From an uncultured Selenomonas sp. (lineage in GTDB: Bacteria; Bacillota; Negativicutes; Selenomonadales; Selenomonadaceae): 6,265 nucleotides of DNA. The stretch is from assembly GCA_937981305.1 (NCBI GenBank), contig CALJPB010000439.1:1-6265 (forward strand). Reading direction: 5' to 3'. Shown here in pieces: positions 1-6,265 of the stretch. A program made the position numbers and the translations under genes. The notes beneath the pieces are model-generated. The model was not told the origin of the DNA. It saw nothing but the letters and a program-made list of their open reading frames with translations, and did no database searches. The number at the start of each line of letters is the position of its first letter. Within the stretch, counting starts at the first letter, position 1.

Positions 1-12
1 AGGAGAATTTTT

Positions 13-189
13 ATGCGAAACTATCTGCCGCGCGTGGACTGGATGGTCGGGACAGGGCTCGTCGTCGTTGCGATCCTGTCCGTCTTCTATGGGAGCGCGG
101 AGCTGACGAGCAACATCGCCTCGGGGCTGATCGGCTTTCTCGGGCGTACGGTCATGATGCGCGACCCCGCCAAAGAGGGCGTACGATGA
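13..189 (+). CDS. Small single-helix membrane protein, 58 aa, function unknown
   Basis: I do not recognise a named family. The start is well supported: AGGAG at 1-5 lies seven bases before the ATG, and the frame ends at TGA 187-189. The protein has a short basic N-terminus (MRNYLPRVDW), one hydrophobic helix at about residues 10-27 (many V, L, I and G), then an amphipathic stretch ending in SGLIGFLGR (residues 37-45) and a charged tail. The layout is that of a small inner-membrane protein. Small proteins ending in a 'SGL-GFLG' segment remind me of ones near holin and lysis genes in prophages, but that is memory-based inference and no phage gene is visible here. It is probably the last gene of an operon entering from the left. 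No terminator separates it from the promoter at 212-220, so read-through into the next unit is possible. Confidence 0.7.
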   Translation: MRNYLPRVDWMVGTGLVVVAILSVFYGSAELTSNIASGLIGFLGRTVMMRDPAKEGVR

Positions 190-211
190 GGGCGCATTTT
201 ACGGAGAATTC

Positions 212-220
212 TGCTATAAT
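212..220 (+). promoter_or_regulatory. Extended -10 promoter for the hydrolase-phosphatase unit
   Basis: TGCTATAAT is a perfect extended -10 (TGn plus consensus TATAAT at 215-220). No good -35 is found 16-18 bases upstream, which is normal for extended -10 promoters. The start of transcription would fall near 227, giving a leader of about 39 bases before the ATG at 266. A short inverted repeat, CTGCT at 211-215 and AGCAG at 225-229, brackets the -10 and the predicted start; it could be an operator, but with five-base arms it may be chance. Confidence 0.75.
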
Positions 221-265
221 AGACAGCAGTTGAAATCAAATCGGACAGAGGACAGGAGGATACCA

Positions 266-796
266 ATGAACAAGGCGATCATTGTGGTCGATATGCAGAA
301 CGACTTCGTGGACGGCGCACTCGGCACACCGGAGGCGCAGGAGATGCTGCCGCGTCTCGTGGAGAAACTCAACGCAGCGCAGGCGGCGGGAACGGCACTC
401 GTGTTCACGATGGACACCCACGGCGCGAACTACCTCGAAACGCAGGAGGGGAAGAAGCTGCCCGTCCCGCACTGCATCCGCGGCACGGCGGGATGGGAGA
501 TCGTAGAGTCGTTACAGCCCTTCGTCCGCACGGCGGCAGCCGTCATCGAGAAGCCCACCTTCGGCGCGACCGCCCTCCCCGCCGCACTCGCGGACTACGA
601 CGAAATCGAGCTTGTCGGTCTCTGCACCGACATCTGCGTCATCTCCAACGCACTCCTGGCAAAGGCGTTCTATCCCGAGAAGCGCATCTGCGTCGATGCC
701 GCCTGCTGCGCGGGTGTCACCCCCGAAAGCCATGCGAATGCCCTCACTGCCATGCGGACGTGTCAGGTCGAAGTACGGGATGGAACGATCCGATGA
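266..796 (+). CDS. Nicotinamidase/isochorismatase-type cysteine hydrolase (probable nicotinamidase)
   Basis: Cytoplasmic amidohydrolase of the isochorismatase fold, 176 aa, the usual length. The catalytic triad is visible: Asp9 in DMQNDF, Lys96 in EKPTFG, and Cys124 in GLCTDICV. A metal site like that of nicotinamidases is suggested by Asp50 and His52 (MDTHG), Glu61 (TQEG) and His69 (VPHC); the spacing closely follows the Asp-His-Glu-His set I recall from the Streptococcus pneumoniae enzyme. Nicotinamidase turns nicotinamide into nicotinate and ammonia for NAD salvage. The family also includes isochorismatases and other amidases, so the substrate is inferred. The frame is open back to a TTG at 230, but the ATG is preferred because AGGAGGA at 254-260 sits five bases before it. 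It is the first gene after the 212-220 promoter and lies 40 bases ahead of the phosphatase gene, with no terminator between them. No damage is seen. Confidence 0.93.
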   Translation: MNKAIIVVDMQNDFVDGALGTPEAQEMLPRLVEKLNAAQAAGTALVFTMDTHGANYLETQEGKKLPVPHCIRGTAGWEIVESLQPFVRTAAAVIEKPTFGATALPAALADYDEIELVGLCTDICVISNALLAKAFYPEKRICVDAACCAGVTPESHANALTAMRTCQVEVRDGTIR

Positions 797-836
797 GTCG
801 CAGCGTTTTTACCAATTCGGACAGGGAGGTATTCCG

Positions 837-1994
837 ATGAGAACATACAGACCGTGGCTTCCGTCAGCAATCTTGTTCGCGTTCTTCATTGTGCAGAGCG
901 GGGCTGTGACGGCTGAGAAAGCCCCTCCTGCGACCCCCGTCGCCGCTCCGCCCATCCTGTCGCTCAAGATGGATCGCGCAGATGCGGCGCAACTGCCGTG
1001 CAGCTTCCGCAGGGGCAGCGACGACGACAAGGGCGCAACGAAAACAGGCGTGATTCCCGGCTGTGGAGATATGGTGGCAACGACGGCGCAGGCATCCGAC
1101 TACAGCGGTTATCTCTGGAGAATCGATGCTCCTGCCGGGGATGCAAAGGCGCTCCCGCGTAATTTCCGCACGTCGGATTCCGCGTTCAAAGAGATGGACG
1201 ATCAGAAGAAGGTTGGTGTCGATCCGAGCGATGTTCCCTCGCGTGCAGGACTCAACAGCCTCCCGATCTCCGGAAGTGCAGAGTTCTCCGTTCCCGCGTT
1301 CCATGCAATGCTGCCGGTTCTGCGTGCCAAGGCAGCGGGCGATATCTACATCGTCGATCTGCGCCAGGAGTCGCATGGCTTTATGAATGATATGGCGGTC
1401 AGCTGGTACGGTGACCGCAACTGGGGAAACCTCAATAAGACACGGGACGAAGTGATCCGCGATGAGAACGCGCGCATTCATGCGGCGAAAGGCAGGAGTC
1501 TCATCGTCGCGGCACTGGACAAGGATAAAATGCCGATCGATCCGAAACCTGTTCGCATCGACAGCGCGATGACCGAGCGTGAGTTGGTCGAGGGTGCAGG
1601 ACTCCGTTATGTACGCTTTGCCGTCACCGATCATACGTGGGCAAAGCCGGAGACGATTGATGCGTTCGTCGATTTCGTGAAGAATACCCCTTCCAACAGC
1701 TGGATGCACTTCCACTGCCAGGCGGGAAAGGGACGTACGACAAGCTTCATGGTGATGTACGACATGATGAAGAACCCCTCTGTCCCGCTGAAGGATATTC
1801 TCCATCGCCAGTACCTCCTTGGCGGAGCGTACCTTGCGTACGATCCGTCTATGATCCACCCGACAAAAAGTTGGAAGGATGACTACGATCACGTCAAAGC
1901 GTGCATGGTGGCGAAGTTCTACGAATACGTTCAGCAGAACCATGCCGATCACTATGCAGTGCCGTGGAGTGTGTGGCTGAAGCAGCGGAAATAA
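837..1994 (+). CDS. phyA: Secreted cysteine phytase-like inositol polyphosphatase (PTP-like)
   Basis: Exported phosphatase of the protein-tyrosine-phosphatase-like inositol polyphosphatase family, 385 aa, which removes phosphates from myo-inositol hexakisphosphate in characterised members. A signal peptide is clear: Arg at 2 and 5, hydrophobic core about 8-24, and a likely cleavage after VTA at residue 26. The catalytic loop is H-C-Q-A-G-K-G-R-T at 293-301, with nucleophile Cys294 and Arg300; Asp265 in VTDHTW is the expected general acid. Other blocks shared with Selenomonas ruminantium PhyA are LPRNFRT (106-112), DLRQESHG (174-181), VSWYG (188-192), KNPSVPLKDIL (312-322) and the C-terminal PWSVWLK (376-382). 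Residues 27-86 form an extension longer than I recall for PhyA, with Cys55 and Cys76. The ATG is chosen because AGGGAGGT (823-830) precedes it by six bases and the signal peptide begins there; the frame stays open upstream but overlaps the hydrolase gene. Likely cotranscribed with that gene. Activity on phytate itself is inferred. Confidence 0.92.
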   Translation: MRTYRPWLPSAILFAFFIVQSGAVTAEKAPPATPVAAPPILSLKMDRADAAQLPCSFRRGSDDDKGATKTGVIPGCGDMVATTAQASDYSGYLWRIDAPAGDAKALPRNFRTSDSAFKEMDDQKKVGVDPSDVPSRAGLNSLPISGSAEFSVPAFHAMLPVLRAKAAGDIYIVDLRQESHGFMNDMAVSWYGDRNWGNLNKTRDEVIRDENARIHAAKGRSLIVAALDKDKMPIDPKPVRIDSAMTERELVEGAGLRYVRFAVTDHTWAKPETIDAFVDFVKNTPSNSWMHFHCQAGKGRTTSFMVMYDMMKNPSVPLKDILHRQYLLGGAYLAYDPSMIHPTKSWKDDYDHVKACMVAKFYEYVQQNHADHYAVPWSVWLKQRK

Positions 1995-2139
1995 GCCGGA
2001 TGGGAATACCTCGAGGACAGCGCGGCTCCCGCTCTCTGACATCGCTCCCGCAGGTCCGCGAACGCGGCTTTGCGCTCGTCCGATGGCAAAGAAAACGAAG
2101 AACTGCACGAACTCCATAACGGCGTGATGCGGTAAACGC
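1995..2139. other. Gene-free stretch after the phosphatase, no convincing gene
   Basis: These 145 bases after the phosphatase stop hold no start with a ribosome binding site. They are GC-rich and contain a near-perfect palindrome, CCGCG at 2056-2060 and CGCGG at 2063-2067. Short open stretches exist on both strands, and the minus strand reads SDERKAAFADLRERC in one frame around 2045-2090. These lack start signals and cross into the phosphatase gene, so I do not call a gene. The stretch could be a long 3' untranslated region, a decayed gene or a dispersed intergenic repeat. Confidence 0.5.
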
Positions 2140-2190
2140 AAAAAGAGGCGTTGCACGAAGTTGTCAGCTTCGTACAACGCCTCTTTTTTT
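2140..2190. terminator. Strong bidirectional rho-independent terminator between converging genes
   Basis: Left arm GAGGCGTTGCACGAAG (2145-2160), seven-base loop (2161-2167), right arm CTTCGTACAACGCCTC (2168-2183). All 16 positions pair except a single C/A mismatch at 2154/2174. Five A (2140-2144) precede the left arm and seven T (2184-2190) follow the right arm, so either strand gives a hairpin followed by a U-run. It lies between the end of the phosphatase gene (+) and the end of gyrA (-), and should stop transcription from both sides. On the gyrA side the transcript first passes a weaker seven-base stem, GATTGCG (2232-2238) with CGCAATC (2253-2259), which has no U-run. Confidence 0.95.
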
Positions 2191-2262
2191 ATCCCTTCCC
2201 CCGTTTCCTCTACGAGGACTTTGCCTCGGAGGATTGCGCGGTCATCCTTTTCCGCAATCTGC

Positions 2263-4710
2263 TTAGTCGATCGGTGCATCGACGATGCGGTTCATCGTCG
2301 CCATCGAGGCGACGCGGTCGCTCTCGCCGAGGGTCATGAGTTTCACGCCCTGCGTGTTGCGGCTGATGAGTGAGATCTCGTCCACTGTCGTGCGGATGAC
2401 AATGCCGTCCGTGGTGATGAGCATGAGCTCCTGATTCTCACGGACGACGCGGATGCCGACGACGGGACCGGTCTTGTCCGTGACCTTCATATTGATGAGC
2501 CCCTTGCCGCCGCGCGTCTGCGTGCGGTACTCCTCGGCGGGGGTGCGCTTGCCGTAGCCGCCCTCGGTGACGGTGAGCACCTCGGAATCCGCTTTCAAAA
2601 GATCCATCGCGACGACCTCATCCCCATCGCTGAGACTTATGCCGCGCACGCCGCGCGTGACGCGTCCCATGGAGCGCACGCCGTCCTCGGGGAAGGCAAT
2701 CGCCTTGCCGTGGCGCGTGCCGAGCATGATGCGGTTCTCCCCGTCGGTGAATTTTACGCCGATGAGTTCGTCGTCCTCGTCGAGGTTGACCGCCTTCAGA
2801 CCGCTCTTACGAATGCTGCCGAACTCGGCGAGCGGGGTCTTTTTCACCACGCCGCGCTTCGTTGCGAGGAAGAGGAAGCGGTCGGGTTTGAACTCCTTGA
2901 CCTGGATAACCGCCGTGATGCGCTCGTCGGATTCGACGGCGAGGAGGTTGACGATCGCCGTCCCCTTCGCCTGCCGCCCGCTCTCGGGGATCTCGTACGC
3001 CTTCAGCACGAACGCCCGCCCGCGGTTGGTAAAGAACAGGATGTCGTTGTGCGTCGTGGTAATGAGGAGGTCGCTGACGATGTCCGTCTCCTTCGTCCCC
3101 ATGCCCTTCACGCCGACGCCCCCGCGCCGCTGACGGCGGTAGGTGTCCAGAGGGATGCGCTTGATGTAGTTGTTGAGCGTGAGCGTGACGACGACATCCT
3201 CCTCGGCGATGAGATCCTTGATGTCCATTTCGCTCGCGTCAAATGTGATCTCCGTGCGGCGTTCGTCGCCGTACTTGTCGCGTACCTCGATGAGCTCGTT
3301 TTTGATGATGGCGAGGACTTTCATGCGGTCGGCGAGGATGCCCTTGAGCTCCTCGATCATGCGCAGCACCTCTTGGTACTCCTCCTCGATCTTCTCGCGC
3401 TCCAGCCCCGTGAGACGCTGCAGTCTGAGGTCGAGGATCGCCTGTGCCTGCTTCTCCGTGAGGCTGAACCCATCCATGAGTGCCGTGCGTGCGATGTCCG
3501 CCGTACGGCTCTCGCGAATCGTTGTAATGACAGCGTCGAGATGATCGAGGGCAATGGTCAGTCCTTCGAGGATGTGGGCGCGTGCCTGTGCCTTTGCCAG
3601 CTCGTACTGCGTGCGCCGCCTGATGACATTTTCCTGATGGCTGATGTAGTGCCCGAGCATCTGCTTGATGTTCATGATGACGGGCTGCCCGTCCACGAGG
3701 GCGAGCATGATGATGCCGAAGCTGTCCTGCAGCTGCGTGTGCTTATAAAGTTGGTTCAGTATGACGTTGGGGGCACTGTCGCGGCGCAGTTCAATGACGA
3801 TGCGCATACCGCTGCGGTCGGACTCATCGCGCAGATCGGTCACACCGTCGATCTGCTTGTCGCGGACGAGCTCGGCGATCTTCTCGATGAGACGTGCCTT
3901 GTTGACCTGGTACGGGAGCTCGGTGACGATGATGCGGGGTTTCCCATTGCTCATGGTCTCAATGTGGGCGCGTGCACGCATCTTCACAACGCCGCGTCCC
4001 GTCGTATATGCCTTGCGGATCTCCTCCGTGCCGAGGATGAGCCCCGCCGTCGGGAAGTCGGGACCCTTGATAACGCCCATGAGTTCCTCGATGGTGGTCT
4101 CGGGGCTGTCGATGAGCATCAGCGTGCCGTTGATGACCTCGACCATGTTGTGCGGCGGAATGTTCGTCGCCATGCCGACGGCGATGCCCGCCGTGCCGTT
4201 GACGAGGAGCTGCGGGAATTTCGCGGGCAGGACGGTCGGCTCCTTCTCCGAGCCGTCGTAGTTGTCCGTAAAATCCACGGTTTCCTTGTCGATGTCGCGC
4301 AGCATCAGCTCCGCGATCTTCGACATACGCACCTCGGTGTAGCGCATGGCCGCCGCAGAGTCGCCGTCGACCGAGCCGAAGTTGCCGTGCCCGTCCGCGA
4401 GCATATAGCGCATGGAGAAGTCCTGCGCCATGCGGACGATCGCGTCGTAGACGGAGGTGTCGCCGTGCGGGTGATATTTACCGAGCACTTCACCGACGAT
4501 ACGCGCCGACTTTTTGTACGGCTTGGAGCTCGTCATGCCCGAGCCCTGCATCGCGTAGAGGATGCGGCGGTGTACGGGCTTCAGACCATCGCGCACGTCG
4601 GGCAGCGCACGCGCGACGATGACGCTCATCGCATAGTCGATGTAGGAATTCTTCATCTCGTGTTCGAGGTTGACCGGGACGATGCGCCCCTGTCCAAAAT
4701 CCAGATCCAA
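2263..4710 (-). CDS. gyrA: DNA gyrase subunit A
   Basis: Breakage-and-rejoining subunit of DNA gyrase, which with GyrB (A2B2) introduces negative supercoils using ATP; 815 aa, normal length. The N-terminal block [19 protein letters not shown] is at residues 24-42, the quinolone region [10 protein letters not shown] at 80-89, and the catalytic tyrosine is Tyr124 in AAMRYTE, with the upstream Arg123. The C-terminal DNA-wrapping domain carries the gyrase box QRRGGVG at 527-533 and a second similar motif QTRGGKG at 731-737; the canonical box marks this as GyrA rather than ParC. The frame could extend to a GTG at 4749, but that codon lies upstream of the predicted transcription start and lacks a ribosome binding site. 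The TTG at 4708-4710 sits just after AAGAGGTGA (4715-4723) and gives the expected [15 protein letters not shown]-terminus. The gene appears monocistronic, with its own promoter and the shared terminator; gyrB is not adjacent on either side. Confidence 0.97.
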   Translation of the reverse strand: MDLDFGQGRIVPVNLEHEMKNSYIDYAMSVIVARALPDVRDGLKPVHRRILYAMQGSGMTSSKPYKKSARIVGEVLGKYHPHGDTSVYDAIVRMAQDFSMRYMLADGHGNFGSVDGDSAAAMRYTEVRMSKIAELMLRDIDKETVDFTDNYDGSEKEPTVLPAKFPQLLVNGTAGIAVGMATNIPPHNMVEVINGTLMLIDSPETTIEELMGVIKGPDFPTAGLILGTEEIRKAYTTGRGVVKMRARAHIETMSNGKPRIIVTELPYQVNKARLIEKIAELVRDKQIDGVTDLRDESDRSGMRIVIELRRDSAPNVILNQLYKHTQLQDSFGIIMLALVDGQPVIMNIKQMLGHYISHQENVIRRRTQYELAKAQARAHILEGLTIALDHLDAVITTIRESRTADIARTALMDGFSLTEKQAQAILDLRLQRLTGLEREKIEEEYQEVLRMIEELKGILADRMKVLAIIKNELIEVRDKYGDERRTEITFDASEMDIKDLIAEEDVVVTLTLNNYIKRIPLDTYRRQRRGGVGVKGMGTKETDIVSDLLITTTHNDILFFTNRGRAFVLKAYEIPESGRQAKGTAIVNLLAVESDERITAVIQVKEFKPDRFLFLATKRGVVKKTPLAEFGSIRKSGLKAVNLDEDDELIGVKFTDGENRIMLGTRHGKAIAFPEDGVRSMGRVTRGVRGISLSDGDEVVAMDLLKADSEVLTVTEGGYGKRTPAEEYRTQTRGGKGLINMKVTDKTGPVVGIRVVRENQELMLITTDGIVIRTTVDEISLISRNTQGVKLMTLGESDRVASMATMNRIVDAPID

Positions 4711-4714
4711 AATG

Positions 4715-4723
4715 TCACCTCTT
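4715..4723 (-). promoter_or_regulatory. Ribosome binding site that fixes the gyrA TTG start
   Basis: On the minus strand AAGAGGTGA lies four bases before TTG (4708-4710). It matches the AGGTGA part of the anti-Shine-Dalgarno complement, with AGAGG seven bases from the start codon. The upstream in-frame GTG codons at 4749 and 4737 have no comparable site. Confidence 0.75.
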
Positions 4724-4751
4724 CGTGTTCGTTCCACAATAATCCACACTG

Positions 4752-4780
4752 ATTATAGCATTTTCACGGCGAAAAGTCTA
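4752..4780 (-). promoter_or_regulatory. gyrA promoter
   Basis: Read on the minus strand: -35 TAGACT (4775-4780, four of six matches to TTGACA), a 17-base spacer, and -10 TATAAT (4752-4757), preceded by TGC so that it is also a perfect extended -10. Transcription would start near 4745, leaving a leader of about 35 bases before the TTG start. Confidence 0.75.
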
Positions 4781-4815
4781 TGTTTTGCGGGCGTGGAGGC
4801 ATCTCCAAAAGGGAT

Positions 4816-4844
4816 TTTACATCGCCCCGTCGAATAGGGATAAA
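4816..4844 (+). promoter_or_regulatory. Predicted promoter of the OGT-like gene, divergent from gyrA
   Basis: -35 TTTACA (4816-4821, five of six matches) and -10 GATAAA (4839-4844, four of six) are separated by exactly 17 bases. Transcription would begin near 4851, just ahead of the ribosome binding site at 4858-4867. The -10 is imperfect, so this is moderately supported. Its -35 lies 35 bases from the -35 of the gyrA promoter, so the two are back to back in a 161-base gap. Confidence 0.45.
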
Positions 4845-4871
4845 GCTGCATATACGGAGAGGAGGGGCACT

Positions 4872-6265
4872 GTGGAGGATGTGAAGGGGCTGCGGCAGGA
4901 GATTCTCATGCGCGCAAACGCGCTCTACGAGGCGAAGGCATACGCGCGCGCGGCGGACATCGCGCATGAGCTGCTCGCAGTGCTGCCCGAGGACGTTGAG
5001 ATGCGCTATATCCGCGCGGGGGCACTGACGGGCTGCGGCGCATACGAGGAGGCGCGCGCGGAGATTGCGCGGATACGGACATACGCCCCCGACCATGCGG
5101 GAGCTGCGCGGCAGGAGATCTACATCGACCGCGCGGAGGGAAGGTATCGCACAGAGATCGCACATCTCCATGCGTTCATCGCCATGCTTGAGGAGCGGAT
5201 CGCCGCCGAGGACAGCGCCGACTATCACAGGGTATTCCTCGCGAGCGCGTACAGTCTCCTCGGGGAGGCGCTGACGCTGACGGGCGATGTTGCGGCGGCT
5301 GTGGAGGCGTTTCTCGCGTCGAGCCGTATCGAGACGGCGCGCGAAAAGAAGGCGACGGAGTACAGCAACGCGCTCTTTGCCGCGAACTACCTGCCCGCAG
5401 AACAGCGTACCGCATACGCGGCGCTCGCGCACGGCTACGGCGCGCTCTATGCGGATGTTCGCCCGCTCTCGACTCCTGCGGACGCGCGGCGCGGGCATGC
5501 GCGTCTGCGCATCGGCTACATCTCGCCCGATCTGCGCCGCCACGTCGTCCTGCGTTTTGCTGAGGCGCTTTTCACGAAGTACGATGCGAAGCGCTTCGAG
5601 GTTTACTGCTATCAGAACGGTCCTGAGGACGAGGAAAGCCGCCGCATCATGCATCTCGTGGACGTCTGGCGCAATATCTCGCCGCTCTCGCCACAGGAGA
5701 CGGCACGGCGCATCTACGAGGACGGCATCGACGTCCTCGTAGATCTCGCCGGTCATACGCGCGGCACGGCGCTTCCCGTGCTCGCCCATCGCCCTGCGCC
5801 CGTGCAGATGTCAGGCATCGGCTACTTCGCGACGACGGGGCTTCCCACGGTCGACTATATGATCGGCGATGTATGGCTCGACGGCGCGCCGGCGGGCATC
5901 AAGGAAGCGCCGTTCTTTACGGAGAAACTGCTCGTTCTCTCACATACGCACCTCTGCTATACGCCCGAGGCGGGCGCACCGCCTGCGGGCGCTGCGCCAT
6001 GCCTGCGGAAAGGCTTCGTGACCTTCGGCAGCTTCAATGCTTTCGCCAAGGTTTCGGACGAGACGCTCGCGGCATGGGCGCAGATCCTCTCTGCAGTCCC
6101 GAACTCGCGTCTGCTCTTGAAATCCGCCGCCTTTTCGAGTGAGGAGGGATGCGCCGCCGCATTTGAGCGGCTGCAAGCGGCAGGCATCGAGCCTGCACGC
6201 GTCGAGCTGCGCCCCGATACGCGTGAATACCTGCACGAGTATCACGATGTCGACATTGCGCTCGA
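4872..6265 (+). CDS. O-GlcNAc transferase/SPINDLY-type glycosyltransferase with helical N-terminal region, 3' end cut off
   Basis: Protein O-glycosyltransferase homologue (GT41 type); 464 codons are seen and no stop is reached. GTG is chosen because GAGAGGAGGGG (4857-4867) sits just upstream. Residues 1-200 are Ala- and Glu-rich paired helices with TPR-like spacing (LYEAKAYARAADIAHELL, 18-35; TGDVAAAVEAFLASS, 137-151), a likely protein-binding region. The catalytic part starts at RIGYISPDLRRH (213-224) and continues with DVLVDLAGHTRG (287-298), RPAPVQMSGIGYFATTGL (307-324), FGSFNAFAKV (385-394) and DVDIAL (459-464). Asn389 and Lys393 correspond to the UDP-contacting NxxxK of human OGT. The next expected motif, the GTT-containing UDP loop, lies beyond the window. 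Family members move GlcNAc or fucose to Ser/Thr of proteins in the cytoplasm, and some bacterial ones modify flagellin; the donor and target here are unknown. No signal peptide is seen. Confidence 0.9.
   Translation, partial: MEDVKGLRQEILMRANALYEAKAYARAADIAHELLAVLPEDVEMRYIRAGALTGCGAYEEARAEIARIRTYAPDHAGAARQEIYIDRAEGRYRTEIAHLHAFIAMLEERIAAEDSADYHRVFLASAYSLLGEALTLTGDVAAAVEAFLASSRIETAREKKATEYSNALFAANYLPAEQRTAYAALAHGYGALYADVRPLSTPADARRGHARLRIGYISPDLRRHVVLRFAEALFTKYDAKRFEVYCYQNGPEDEESRRIMHLVDVWRNISPLSPQETARRIYEDGIDVLVDLAGHTRGTALPVLAHRPAPVQMSGIGYFATTGLPTVDYMIGDVWLDGAPAGIKEAPFFTEKLLVLSHTHLCYTPEAGAPPAGAAPCLRKGFVTFGSFNAFAKVSDETLAAWAQILSAVPNSRLLLKSAAFSSEEGCAAAFERLQAAGIEPARVELRPDTREYLHEYHDVDIAL

Noticed and set aside
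612..836. Upstream extension of the phosphatase frame
   Set aside because: It overlaps the hydrolase gene in another frame and would bury the signal peptide inside the protein. The ATG at 837 has a good ribosome binding site.
1901..2119. Small plus-strand frame across the phosphatase 3' end
   Set aside because: It starts inside the phosphatase gene in another frame, has no ribosome binding site, and yields an Arg/Ser-rich sequence with no family features.
2232..2259. Separate gyrA terminator formed by GATTGCG and CGCAATC
   Set aside because: The stem is only seven bases with a 14-base loop and no U-run follows; the strong hairpin at 2140-2190 is a far better terminator.
864..2279. Long minus-strand open frame (about 471 codons) opposite the phosphatase gene
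   Set aside because: It is antisense to a clearly recognised gene, has no ribosome binding site, runs across the terminator, and gives an Arg/His/Cys-rich product with no recognisable motif.
2263..4710. Topoisomerase IV subunit A (ParC) as an alternative to GyrA
   Set aside because: A canonical gyrase box QRRGGVG at residues 527-533 and a full set of C-terminal repeats favour GyrA.
2710..4752. Long plus-strand open frame (about 680 codons) opposite gyrA
   Set aside because: Antisense to a certain gyrA. The product is overloaded with Asp, Arg, Leu, His and Val in a way typical of the reverse strand of GC-rich coding DNA, and no start signal is present.
4764..5789. Minus-strand open frame (about 341 codons) opposite the OGT-like gene
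   Set aside because: It overlaps the plus-strand frame that carries conserved glycosyltransferase motifs, and its own product shows none; its Arg/Cys-rich content fits an antisense shadow.

Overview
The window most likely comes from a Gram-negative-type Firmicute of the Selenomonadaceae (Selenomonas or a close relative). The main reason is an exported cysteine phytase-like phosphatase that resembles the Selenomonas ruminantium PhyA family along its whole length. GC-rich coding, strong AGGAGG-type ribosome binding sites and a Firmicutes-like GyrA agree with this. The genus is an inference from protein resemblance; no rRNA gene is present.

Layout. Positions 13-189 (+) hold a 58-residue one-helix protein, probably the last gene of an upstream unit. 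A clear extended -10 promoter at 212-220 then starts a two-gene unit: a nicotinamidase/isochorismatase-type cysteine hydrolase (266-796) and, 40 bases later, the secreted phytase-like phosphatase (837-1994). A gene-poor stretch follows (1995-2262), holding a very strong bidirectional hairpin terminator (2140-2190). That terminator also serves gyrA, which converges from the minus strand (2263-4710). The gyrA gene reads from its own promoter at 4752-4780 and appears to start at a TTG. Divergent from gyrA, a TPR-like/SPINDLY-type O-GlcNAc transferase homologue (4872 to the window end, 464 codons seen) starts at GTG behind its own predicted promoter and runs off the right edge before its last UDP-binding motifs.

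How the genes fit together. GyrA is housekeeping and appears monocistronic, with no gyrB next to it. The hydrolase and phosphatase probably share a transcript, but one should be cytoplasmic (NAD salvage or a related amide hydrolysis) and the other periplasmic (phosphate release from inositol phosphates), so a shared pathway is not evident. The OGT homologue may glycosylate surface or flagellar protein, but nothing in the window names its substrate. I see no mobile element, CRISPR array, tRNA or rRNA gene. The most notable points are a PTEN-like lysine in the phytase catalytic loop, a two-cysteine N-terminal extension on that enzyme, and the OGT homologue itself.
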